A stretch of 64,000 nucleotides of DNA from Homalodisca vitripennis (taxonomy: Eukaryota; Arthropoda; Insecta; Hemiptera; Cicadellidae), in the NCBI RefSeq assembly GCF_021130785.1, contig NC_060214.1, positions 1,887,001 to 1,951,000 of the forward strand, written 5' to 3'. The position numbers and the translations under genes are program-made. Below, in pieces: positions 9,828 through 21,190 of the stretch (the stretch's first letter is position 1; each line of letters starts with the position of its first letter). The notes under the pieces were generated by a model that saw only the letters and a list, made by a program, of their open reading frames with translations, ran no database searches and was not told the DNA's origin.

Positions 9828-12515
9828 GACCCACAATACGCACCACGAAAATAGAAAGAAGTATTTACATTGTACAAATATACGCAATATGAAAATATAC
9901 AAACAGTTACTTTTCTTAAACAATGACCCGCTTCTTGATATGACTCACATTACGCACCACCAAAGTAGAAAAAAGTATTTACTTTGATAAAATACATGCA
10001 ATATGAAAGTATACAGACAGTTGCTCATGTATGTGGAAACTTTGTTTTTATATTGACCTGCTTCTTGATATGACCCACATTACGCACCACCAAAGTAGAA
10101 ACAAGTATTTACTTTGTTAAAATACATGCAATATGAACGTATACAGACAGTTGCTCATGTATGTGGAAACTTTGTTTTTATATTGACCTGCTTCTTGATA
10201 TGACCCACATTACGCACCACCAAAGTAGAAACAAGTATTTACTTTTTACAAATATACGCAATATGGAAGTATACAAACAGTTGCTCGTGTCTGTGGAAAC
10301 TTTGTTTTTATATTGACCTGCTTCTTGATATGACTCACATTACGCACCACCAAAGTAGAAACAAGTATTTACGTTGTATAAATATATGCAATATGGAAGT
10401 ATACAAACAGTTGCTCGTGTCTGTGGAAACTTTGTTTTTATATTGACCTGCTTCTTGATATGACTCACATTACGCACCACCAAAGTAGAAACAAGTATTT
10501 ACTTTGTTAAAATACATGCAATATGAACGTATACAGACAGTTGCTCATGTATGTGGAAACTTTGTTTTTATATTGACCTGCTTCTTGATATGACTCACAT
10601 TACGCACCACCAAAGTAGAAACAAGTATTTACTTTGTATAAATATATGCAATATGGAAGTATACAAACAGTTGCTCGTGTCTGTGGAAACTTTGTTTTTA
10701 TATTGACCTGCTTCTTGATATGACTCACATTACGCACCACCAAAGTAGAAACAAGTATTTACTTTGTTAAAATACATGCAATATGAACGTATACAGACAG
10801 TTGCTCATGTATGTGGAAACTTTGTTTTTATATTGACCTGCTTCTTGATATGACTCACATTACGCACCACCAAAGTAGAAACAAGTATTTACTTTGTTAA
10901 AATACATGCAATATGAACGTATACAGACAGTTGCTCATGGATGTGGAAACTTTGTTTTTATATTGACCTGCTTCTTGATATGACTCACATTACGCACCAC
11001 CAAAGTAGAAACAAGTATTTACTTTTTACAAATATACGCAATATGGAAGTATACAAACAGTTGCTCGTGTCTGTGGAAACTTTGTTTTTATATTGACCTG
11101 CTTCTTGATATGACCCACATTACGCACCACCAAAGTAGAAACAAGTATTTACTTTTTACAAATATACGCTATATGGAAGTATACAAACAGTTGCTCGTGT
11201 CTGTGGAAACTTTGTTTTTATATTGACCTGCTTCTTGATATGACTCACATTACGCACCACCAAAGTAGAAACAAGTATTTACTTTTTACAAATATACGCA
11301 ATATGGAAGTATACAAACAGTTGCTCGTGTCTGTGGAAACTTTGTTTTTATATTGACCTGCTTCTTGATATGACTCACATTACGCACCACCAAAGTAGAA
11401 ACAAGTATTTACGTTGTATAAATATATGCAATATGGAAGTATACAAACAGTTGCTCGTGTCTGTGGAAACTTTGTTTTTATATTGACCTGCTTCTTGATA
11501 TGACTCACATTACGCACCACCAAAGTAGAAACAAGTATTTACTTTTTACAAATATACGCAATATGGAAGTATACAAACAGTTGCTCGTGTCTGTGGAAAC
11601 TTTGTTTTTATATTGACCTGCTTCTTGATATGACTCACATTACGCACCACCAAAGTAGAAACAAGTATTTACTTTGTTAAAATACATGCAATATGAACGT
11701 ATACAGACAGTTGCTCATGTATGTGGAAACTTTGTTTTTATATTGACCTGCTTCTTGATATGACTCACATTACGCACCACCAAAGTAGAAACAAGTATTT
11801 ACTTTGTTAAAATACATGCAATATGAACGTATACAGACAGTTGCTCATGGATGTGGAAACTTTGTTTTTTATATTGACCTGCTTCTTGATATGACTCACA
11901 TTACGCACCACCAAAGTAGAAACAAGTATTTACTTTTTACAAATATACGCAATATGGAAGTATACAAACAGTTGCTCGTGTCTGTGGAAACTTTGTTTTT
12001 ATATTGACCTGCTTCTTGATATGACCCACATTACGCACCACCAAAGTAGAAACAAGTATTTACTTTTTACAAATATACGCTATATGGAAGTATACAAACA
12101 GTTGCTCGTGTCTGTGGAAACTTTGTTTTTATATTGACCTGCTTCTTGATATGACTCACATTACGCACCACCAAAGTAGAAACAAGTATTTACTTTTTAC
12201 AAATATACGCAATATGGAAGTATACAAACAGTTGCTCGTGTCTGTGGAAACTTTGTTTTTATATTGACCTGCTTCTTGATATGACTCACATTACGCACCA
12301 CCAAAGTAGAAACAAGTATTTACGTTGTATAAATATATGCAATATGGAAGTATACAAACAGTTGCTCATGTCGGTGGAAACTTAAAAAAACATTTACCTG
12401 CTTCTTGATATGACTCACATTACGCATCACCAAAGTAGAAACAAGTATTTACTTTGTACAAATATATGCAATATGCGCGTATACGGTTATTTGCTCGGTC
12501 GAAGGAAACTTTTTA
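9828..12515. repeat. 130-bp satellite array (about 20.7 units) with 910-bp higher-order repeat
   Basis: The TACGCACCAC landmark recurs at exactly 130-bp spacing from 10081 through 11771, then once at 131 bp because of one extra T. Units fall into three types: GTTAAAATACATGC with GAACGTATACAGAC; TTTACAAATATACGC with GGAAGTATACAAAC; and TGTATAAATATATGC. The ordered set of unit types at 10731-11510 recurs at 11641-12422, including the private variants CTCATGGATG (10935, 11845) and ACGCTATATGG. That is a seven-unit, 910-bp higher-order repeat. Edge units are divergent. No gene. Confidence 0.97.
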
Positions 12516-13130
12516 AACATTATTTCGATATTTTTAATCTAAGTTTTCAGATACGAGCTTTTAACAAAGTATGTTTTGTACTAAATCCTTCAAATATAAT
12601 TCACTTTTCATTTCTAACCGTGATAAACTCTACCTGTAAGATTATGTGAAAATTTGCATTTGGCACATGTTTTCTATGCATTTTTTCATTAGAATATACA
12701 CAATTGAGCACATTACTCATAACAGTGAATGCTCTGATTGTATTATTTGCAGTTTTATATTTAAAACAAATTATTGTACTTTTAATAGTATATTTTGGTT
12801 TTTTTTTCACAAGGGAAATTACATGAAAGATCTGCTGGGGATCAAAATCCATATCCAAAATTCCTATAATTTATGTACACAGACAAGTTTTAACAACATA
12901 GTTGTGAAGCGTAAACAAGTTGGAAACATTACATGATTATTGTGACAAATATAGAATTTTTATATTTAAAAATTAAATATTACTTGTAATCTTTTATAAC
13001 TTCATTGTAAAATTTTAAATGTCTTACTTTACTAGTTAATTTGTCTATTAGTATTGTTATTATTTAAACAAATATGTTTTGGTTAGGATTATTGTTTTCA
13101 ATTCCTTGTGTTTTAAATTCCAGCCATTAC
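12516..13130. other. AT-rich non-coding stretch
   Basis: Overlapping short frames exist on both strands (12601-12858 minus, 12646-12936 plus), but neither shows a motif. I see no supported gene. Confidence 0.55.
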
Positions 13131-13400
13131 TATTCCGTCATTATATGTAATGGCCGGGACAAATGGTGAACGCCTCCCCGCTGCCAGAGAAAGTTGACAA
13201 GCAATAAATCGACTCGAGCCAGCAAAGCCAGTTAGGAGAGACAATACATTATTTATCGGCCCAACAACTCAGCACAATTTGTCCTGGCCCGGGGATGACG
13301 TCATAGATTACGTGTTATTGGCAGCAAACTACTGTAGTTCTGTAGTCCTGACAATAATAGAAGAGGAGATCCTGCGACGTTTGGCTCGTTCCCTTATGGA
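13131..13400. promoter_or_regulatory. G+C-richer island with consensus CRE and inverted repeat
   Basis: This ~270-bp stretch stands out from its surroundings. It contains the full CRE palindrome TGACGTCA at 13296-13303. An imperfect inverted pair also brackets it: GGCCGGGACAAATGGTG near 13153, and CAATTTGTCCTGGCCC at about 13275-13290. It could be a regulatory island or a decayed inverted-repeat element. No adjoining host exon is visible, so a regulatory role is only an inference. Confidence 0.3.
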
Positions 13401-13605
13401 GTAATTTATCAATAAAACCTTCATCTTATATAAGCAAAGTACCTATTACATGATTTACTGTACAATAACATAACTAATATAGAATTATTGTATTGAATTA
13501 TTAGATACCCAACTTTGTTCATAGAAGTAAAGAGAACAGTTCAATTGGTTTTAAATATAAAGATGAATATAATAAAACCGTGATGTATACACTATTATAA
13601 ATACT

Positions 13606-15130
13606 GCCGATACAAGAATGAGCGCTGATAAAGCAAAGATATGGGTGGTAAAATGTGACCACAATCTCCACTTCCTCCCTTGAGTATCGTTTTATGGTGA
13701 CACACAGTATAACACATGACCTGTTAATTGCTGATCTCAGATTATTAGCTTGTACTCATAAGTTGTTTTATGGTTATATTATAACAAAACAATGCCGATA
13801 CAAGAATGAGCTCTGATAAAGCAAAAATATGGGGGGAAATGTGTGACACCACCCTCCACTTCCTCCCTTGAGTATCGTTGATGGCGACACACAGTATAAC
13901 ACATGACTGTTAATTGCTGATCTGAGATTATTAGCTGGTACTCATAAGTTGTTTTATGGTTATATTATAACAAAACAATGCCGATACAAGAATGAGCTCT
14001 GATAAAGCAAAAAATATGGGGGGAAATGTGACACCACCTCCACTTCCTCCCTTGAGTATCGTTGTGATGGTGACACACAGTATAACACATGACCTGTTAA
14101 TTGCTGATCTGAGATTATTAGCTTGTACTCATAAGTTGTTTTATGGTTATATTATAACAAAAACAATGCCGATACAAGAATGAGCTCTGATAAAGCAAAA
14201 AAATATGGGGGGAAATGTGACACCACCTCCACTTCCTCCCTTGAGTATCGTTGATGGCGACACACCAGTATAACACATGACCTGTTAATTGCTGATCTGA
14301 GATTATTAGCTGGTACTCATAAGTTGTTTTTTATGGTTTATATTATAACAAAACAATGCGATACAAGAATGAGCTCTGATAAAGCAAAAATATGGGGGGA
14401 AATGTGACACCACCTCCACTTCCTCCCTTGAGTATCGTTGATGGTGGACACACTGTATAACACATGACCTGTTAATTGCTGATCTGAGATTATTAGCTTG
14501 TACTCATAAGTTGTTTTATGGTTATATTATAACAAAACAATGCCGATACAAGAATGAGCTCTGATAAAGCAAAAATATGGGGGGAAAATGTGACACCACC
14601 TCCACTTCCTCCCTTGAGTATCATTGATGGCAACACACAGTATAACACATGACCTGTTAATTGCTGATCTGAGATTATTAGCTTGTAAACATGACTTCAT
14701 TTGTGGTTATATTATAACAAAACCAATGCCGATTACAAGAATGAGCTCTGATAAAGCAAAAATATGGGGGGAAATGTGACACCACCTCCACTTCCTCCCT
14801 TGAGTATCGTTGATGGTGACACACAGTATAACACATGACCTGTTAATTGCTGATCTGAGATTATTAGCTTGTAAACATGACTTCATTTGTATGGTTATAT
14901 TATAAAAAAAACAATGCCGATTAAAGAACGAGCTCTGATAAAGCAAAAATATGGAGGGAAATGTGACACCACCTCCACTTCCTCCCTTGAGTATCATTGA
15001 TGGCAACACACAGTATAACACATGACCTGTTAATTGCTGATCTGAGATTATTAGCTTGTAAACATGACTTCATTTGTGGTTATATTATAACAAAACATTG
15101 CCGATACAAGAACGAGCTGTGATAAAGAAA
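13606..15130. repeat. ~186-bp tandem array (about 8 units)
   Basis: The landmark GCCGATACAAGAATGAGCTC recurs at about 13606, 13794, 13980, 14168, 14359, 14543, 14729, 14917 and 15101, giving spacings of 184-191 bp. Units include CACCTCCACTTCCTCCCTTG and AGTATAACACATGACCTGTT. Units differ mainly by one-base gains or losses in homopolymers (G5 to G6, A3 to A8), and three later units share GTAAACATGACTTCATTTG. Frames at 13992-14183 and 14707-15021 are repeat artefacts. Confidence 0.95.
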
Positions 15131-16329
15131 AAAACAGCTGTAAATAGATTACAGGCAATGAAATAATAATAGTCACACTACAACGCTACAGTTTCGTTAT
15201 AACCCCATTGCTTAAATATCAGCCGAAGAGTCTGGCGCTTTTGACTGTTTCCAGCTCACGCTTACCGTTGCCGACAACGAAACGAATGAATTCGTTCGGC
15301 AACATAATGACAAAACTCCCTGTTATTTTTAACTGGTAGTTTCTCGTAGCACGTTGCGAGGGCAACTGTTTTCGGTTTACGTTAAACAACGCCCATCACT
15401 TCCTGGTGCACTGGAGAGAGTTTGAATGCAAATATCTTACTTATACTAATGGCTATCTCAGTTTTAAGCGATATTTGGGAATTGGTTAACACGAGGATAA
15501 AGATGCCTGCCATTATAACAATTAGAACCGCAACGGGCGACCATTATGCTAGTTTTTAATTTATGAAAAATTTGTGTTTAAAGCGTTTAAAATTTTATTA
15601 TATTTAGAAAACTAACAGACTTTTTGTTTTTGCCATGTTATCAGCTTTAAACTGTTTTTCTTCGATTCCGTGGTCGAAACACACTCTACTATTAATACAC
15701 GTTTACCAAGATTATTATTATGTTGGAGTAAACGTTTAATCTCTTCAAGAAAAACATTTATTGCACATTTTCAAATGAAAACTTTTTCTTGCCTTTGTCG
15801 AGTAAGTCTATTGGTATAATTTTAATATTTACCGAATGTCACATATTACGTAAGTTACATATCTTTTGTTATAAAATTTAATGAATAAAAAATTTAAAAG
15901 TTTTAAAATGTTTAGTATTTTTACTGGTTTTGTTAAATGATACAGTGGCTGGTCAGAGGCGGGCAAGACAGTTTAGTATGACGTCATGAAAAATATATTA
16001 TTTTAACAATGTTTACTATCGTAAACTATTCATATTATTATCATTATTAAGGCAGACTATATTATTATTATTTATTACGTTAACTCCTTGGTCAGCCGCT
16101 CGGTGGTGAGACGTTTACAGCCCTCAGGCCTACATATCAGAACACACTACGTAATCTTGTTGGAGAATCAGAGAATAATGAAATTAACTGTAGACTTACA
16201 ACGTTGCATTCAACCTCATCTTAACACTTGGTGTTGTGTGTTTGTAGAACCTCGTTTAAACATATTTTACATTCAATTCAGGAATCAAATTTTATTGATC
16301 TTTTTATATAAGAAGCTTAAAATTTAAAA
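15131..16329. other. Non-coding stretch with a hairpin at 15267-15303
   Basis: 15180-15430 is less AT-rich than its flanks. It holds a hairpin: GTTGCCGA (15267-15274) pairs with TCGGCAAC (15296-15303), and inside it ACGAA pairs with TTCGT across a ~9-nt loop. The remainder to 16329 is AT-rich with no gene. A 79-codon frame at 16088-16327 shows no motif. Confidence 0.45.
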
Positions 16330-19300
16330 AAATGTATTTATTTAACTCTCAACGGCAATGCATTACATTAGACAAACTTAGGGATGATATCGTACAAAAC
16401 AAGTAATAATTAATCAGTATTGAACACTAACAATTAGAAAAAAATAAAAAATAACTTAAATAACAACGAAGCATGTTTATATCGGTATAAATTAACGACA
16501 ATAAATATTTGATCAAAAACCATAAGTAAACCGTAAAGACAGCACCAAAATTACTAAATTTAACAATCTGTATGTGCCACCTGATGAAAAGAATAACATC
16601 ACAAATGCAATATTCTATCGATATGAAGTCAATAATTTACTTACATTTAATTTAAATAGAAAATAATTTACAATTATACTTAAATGTAACAATAATAACC
16701 TAACCATCAACAATGTAACCAGGGGTTTAAAAAACTTAAATAACAAAACAACATTATAAATATTGAAAATACTTGAAAATCAACAAGAGAATCCATTGGT
16801 TATTAACAAAAATGGGTAAATACTGCAACTGGGTTAGAATAGGCTTGGATGGAGAATGAGAACAGCTGTGCCGATCTAATGAGACAGCTAAATCTTGTTT
16901 TTTACTGTTTCAGGCTGTCGTAAAAGAGATTCTGCTGGGAGTGTGTAAAGTAAGCGGTTGAGTCTGACAATGGAGTCAAATATTAAGTCATTTCTTGGGC
17001 GAGATCGATGAACGAATAGTTCAGCAGATCTCATGTGACCAGTTATATCATCTTGGCCAGTAAGTCAGGACAATCAAAAATTCAATTTATGAGTTTATAA
17101 AGAAAGGCCATATTAGCACTCTCGAGGCGATGTTCAACGGGAGAAAGATTACGGTGCACCCCAAACCATCCATCCACAGAACCATTCCTAGAGTCGTTCC
17201 AGCAAGCCTCACGAATCTTCTTCCCCCTAGTCTTGCCATATGGTAGGAGTAACAAGGCTCCATGCGGCTGAGTCATACTCGAGGTTCAGACGCAGAAGAT
17301 ATTTACAAAGAAATGTAATGGTGTACACAGAAAGTCCACTCTTACGAGCTTTTGATAGAAGGCCAAGTCTGTTTGCTCTGCCACATATGTAATGGCCAAG
17401 AGTTAGCAGCGTGTTAATGTACACTCTAAGGTCCTTAATCACAGCGCTTTAGTTGGGTCGCATGAATGCGGTGGTTTGTGTCAACAAAGATATAACCATG
17501 CACTGTAAGAGATTGAGTTGTATCATATTGGCATTACAGCAACCGCTTAGACCATCCAGAGAGGCACTGCCCTGTATATCATTTTCCACATAATTTCACG
17601 CCATCTGCGAAAATCAGGAGATTGCATTCAATAGCTTCTCTTATATCCGTTCGCAATGCAAAACACACTTTACCACACAACCTAGATACACGAGTAGACC
17701 ACTGCAATCTACTATCGATGGTTACACCCAGGAAACACGTAGATTGAGATGGTTCTAGTGAAGTTTTATTTATGTTAACCAACAAGTCAGAGGGTTTTTC
17801 ATTTTTTGTTAGAAACAGAATAAATGTTGTTTTCTTACCATTCAAAATTGGGTTATTTTTCGACAGCCAGCTGTTAATATTTACGAGAGAAGAAGATGCT
17901 CGTAGGTCCACGTCACTATCTGAGCCACCAAGAAGAACCGTAGCATCACCCGCGTAACGTACAAAATTGGCGTTCCCTCTGCACACACGAATGTCGTTTA
18001 TGTAGAGGATAAAATGTAATGGGCCCAGAAAGGAACCCTGCGGCACCCCATCTCTTCTCAATTAAATCTGATTTCGAAAACCCAAGTTGAACGAACTGTG
18101 TCCTGTGAGACAAATATGATTGTAGCCATGAAAGAGCTACGCCTGTAAATACATACCCTTCCAGCTTAGAACACAAAATGCCATGGTCTACTCGATCGAA
18201 CGCCTTTGAAAGGTCGCAAAAGATTCCTAAGGCTGCCTGGCGTTTTTCTAGGTGGTCAATAATTTGGTCAACAAGAGAAATCACTGCGTCAGCTGTTGAA
18301 TGATTCTGTCTAAATCCAAACTGACTTGGGACCAGTACATTTACAGCGCTGTATAAAGGCAGACAAACGAGAACAAACCAGCCTCTCTAGCACCTTAGAT
18401 AAAGTAGGCAAGAGAGACACCGCTCTGTAGTTGTCCGCAAATTGCCGATCACCTTTCTTACAAAACTGGCATAACTTTAGCTATTTTGAAACAATTTGGG
18501 AAAACACCACCTGCAATTGATTAATTGAACAGAATACACATCGGATTTAGAAAACAACCGTAACATTTCTTCAACAACAGAGCGGGACATATCGTCAACA
18601 CCCGAAGACTTTATGGTTTTCATTGATATGACGCTTTTTTCTATATCATCCGGTGTGATTGGTGTAAAAAATGAAGATTGAGGGACTACTCTTCCACGTG
18701 AACAGGTTTCACTATTCAAAACTCAAGCCATCACTTGATTGAACATCACAGAAGACTGAATTAAATATGTTAGCAACTTCCCCAGGTGAATCAACCACAA
18801 CTCCTCCATTCAACAAAGCGATATTTTCATACGATCTCGTGTCTCTAGTTTCATGTTTGATAATTTCCCAAACTATCTTTTGTTTTTTTGTCACTATCAT
18901 AAATCGCTCTAGATGTTAGTAACCGTTTACGGGAGCTGACAAGGTTCCTCAGAATAGTACGACGCCGATCGAGAAGGCGTTTCAAATCTGGATCACCAAA
19001 ATTTATAGATCTCTGTTTTTGGACGCCATCTCCTGAATTGTATGATCAAACTAAAGAGTTGCCTTGTATATTGTTTTAGGTCTCGACTCTTTAAACGGGA
19101 AGGAGTCTTAGAATGCTTTATTAATTAAGCTCATGAATGTTACAAACCTTGAATTTACATCCTATAATGTTGATGAAATGGACCAATCCACTTTAAATAG
19201 AGACCTTTTCCACCCTGTGACTTTTGGTGAGATAACAATTTGAGAATGATGGTCGAACAATCCATTAAATGTCACCTCACAGCGGATGTTACTTTGAACA

Positions 19301-19520
19301 TCTGTAAAAACATTATCTAGGAGAGATGCACCGGTTCCGGTTATTCTTGTCGGTTGGTTTAAAATTTCCCTCATGTTAAACGAGGAAATACTTGTCTTAA
19401 TAATGTGACGTGAGAATCGTTATTTGCTAAAAAGTTCAAATTCCCACATTTTGTAGTTCGTTGATTACGCCTTAATAGCCCAGTCAAAATCTGCTCCGTT
19501 TTAAGCAAACAGGAGATGTT
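16330..19520 (-). mobile_element. Jockey/CR1-type LINE, 5'-truncated and decayed
   Basis: A minus-strand non-LTR retrotransposon. The order along the minus strand is endonuclease C-terminus (about 19.5-19.16 kb), linker, RT (18.9-17.58 kb), thumb and C-terminal region (17.44-16.89 kb), then a ~550-bp AT-rich 3' UTR ending near an AATAAA and a T-run (A-run on plus) at about 16340. The 5' limit is uncertain: sequence to about 20.2 kb may belong to it but shows no clear endonuclease N-terminus. No target duplication was identified. Confidence 0.75.
16888..19500 (-). pseudogene. LINE ORF2 (endonuclease-RT), multiply frameshifted
   Basis: The product would be a nuclear endonuclease/reverse transcriptase carrying out target-primed reverse transcription. 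Visible pieces in order: endonuclease C-terminus with NQPTRITGTGASLLDNVFTD and GLFDHHSQ (19162-19374); RT entry segment VWEIIKHETRDTRSYENI (18712-18900); ITPDDIEKSVISMKTIKSSG (18477-18719); palm motif A DLSKAFDRVDH (17946-18284); motif B VPQGSFLGPL and motif C RYAGDAT (17579-18061); C-terminal LSVYTITFLCKYLLRLNLEY (17227-17442); MAFLYKLIN; and HRSRPRNDLIFDSIVRLNRL, stopping at 16888. Motif C should read xADD: the first catalytic Asp is Gly here (codon 17948-17950). With frameshifts at nearly every junction, the copy is dead. Confidence 0.85.
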
Positions 19521-20269
19521 ATTAACGGGCTAGGTGACAAAAGTCCTCATCTTAACCGGGTGATCGCTAGAATGTTTCTCGTTGCAGAAAGCTTTTATTT
19601 TTGTTTTTGTTGAATCCGTTCTCTGCGATGCTCCACATGTACTACCAAGACAACTCCAGTTTATATCACCCTTAGCATATTCCCTCCTTTCCCTGTACTT
19701 ACGATTCTTAAAAACAATACAATCGTTACCACTTTATGTTTGTTCAAGAATAAAGTCCATGTTACGTACTAAGCTCACTACAATCAATTAATAATAGGGA
19801 TTATCTAAACACGCTCCAAAAGTTACAAGATTTTAACCTTCAACTTATCTGAAAACATTCTCAACACAGCTACGTAGTGCCGGAATAGTATCTTCTGGAT
19901 TGCAGGCGAATCTATCTGACTGCGTGAGTTCTTTATTATCGTTACTAAACTGTTAGTTCCGCCGCGCCGGTCATAGATAGCAGAGGCATTCACTCCAAAT
20001 AAGATAAGAAGGTAGCAGAGCGCGTACGCTTATCTCTGAGTGGTAACGGGATCTCGAGTACGATTTCCAAGAATTGAAACGGCCTTGAGAGGTATCTCAT
20101 TGATATTTTTCGGTGATATTTTGTACTTACGGTGAAGGATGGTTCAAGCGATTCCACTATTTCACTCGCGATATTATAACGACCGTTTAGACTTCCACTC
20201 ATGGATGAATATGTTTAAAAAACTGGATAAAAATATTAAATTTGTTAAGACACCATAATCACTGGTACT
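19521..20269. other. Unassigned stretch between two LINE fragments
   Basis: G+C is higher than in the flanks at 19861-20210, and a minus-strand 70-codon frame (19990-20202) opens there with MSGSLNGRYNIASEIVESLE. I cannot match it to a family. It may be 5' LINE sequence or another element. Confidence 0.35.
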
Positions 20270-21190
20270 ATTACTGTAGGACAGGCTTATGAACCCTGGT
20301 CAAGGACAATCGATTCGCAACTGGCGACTGGATGGTTATTGGTCGGTAATTATTGACTGAATTGCGATCACCATCTTTGAAAATAGGCATTACATAACCT
20401 GGTTTTCAATACAATAGGAAATATAACTTGTTGGAGATTAATGTTGAAAAGATGTGCTAATTTCTCACACAGAAGGTCGCTGCAGTGTCTCATTGCTATA
20501 GGCGGGATACAGTGCGGTCCACAGCTCCTAGAAATATCCATTATCCATTTAACTTCGTAGAGACAAAAAGTGGTAGATAAGAATATATTATTGTTACTCT
20601 GCGGTAGATCAGGAGGAATTTTAAGTGGTTCCGAAAACGCATCGGAAAACCGGCGTGCAAACAGGTTTGCATGTGTTCTTGTACGTTAGAAGCTCCAACG
20701 TCATCACGTTTTATATTTGATGGGTTTGCACTGGCATGTCTAATGTTTTAATATGGCTCCAGAACACTTCAGGATTTGAAGGAATGATTTTATCCACATG
20801 CGATATGTAAGAGCTGTAGCATTTAGTACTCAGGATTCTACAGGCCGTCTTGGACCAAAAAAGGCTATATTATAGTCGCTAATAAATACAGTCTTCTTGT
20901 GTACTTTCTGCAGCCTTTTCTACTCATCACCTTAGTTTTTAAATCTAGGTTGAACCATCGTGGAAAAGAAGAAACCAACTCTTTTCAGGGGAGGATTTTG
21001 TTTCACAAGTCTTCCAAATTCGGAGATATAATCTTTGAATTTATCAACCAAATTGGTGGAAGAAAGTAAAGTGGCGTTATTTAATAAAGTCAAGTCAGCC
21101 CAAAGTTTAATAAAATCACACTTGTAGAAGTTGTGGGATGAGGTTGCACAGAGTCGTTACATACAGAGTCGTTCAGTTTCTTGGTATACA
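20270..21190 (-). pseudogene. Second LINE fragment, RT N-terminal region
   Basis: Minus-strand translation gives WIMDISRSCGPHCIPPIAMR, then HCSDLLCEKLAHLFNINLQQ, then a stretch like VMPIFKDGDRNSVNNYRPI. The last is the hallmark 'K.GDR...NYRPI' segment at the start of non-LTR RTs. Upstream pieces such as PSNPEVFWSHIKTLDMP and VGFFSTMVQPRFKN fit the pre-RT linker. It differs in sequence from the neighbouring LINE and stops abruptly at about 20290, just where the palm should begin. Stops and frameshifts abound. Confidence 0.7.

Noticed and set aside
12601..12936. Overlapping 85- and 96-codon frames on opposite strands
   Set aside because: Both are AT-driven chance frames without motifs or codon bias.
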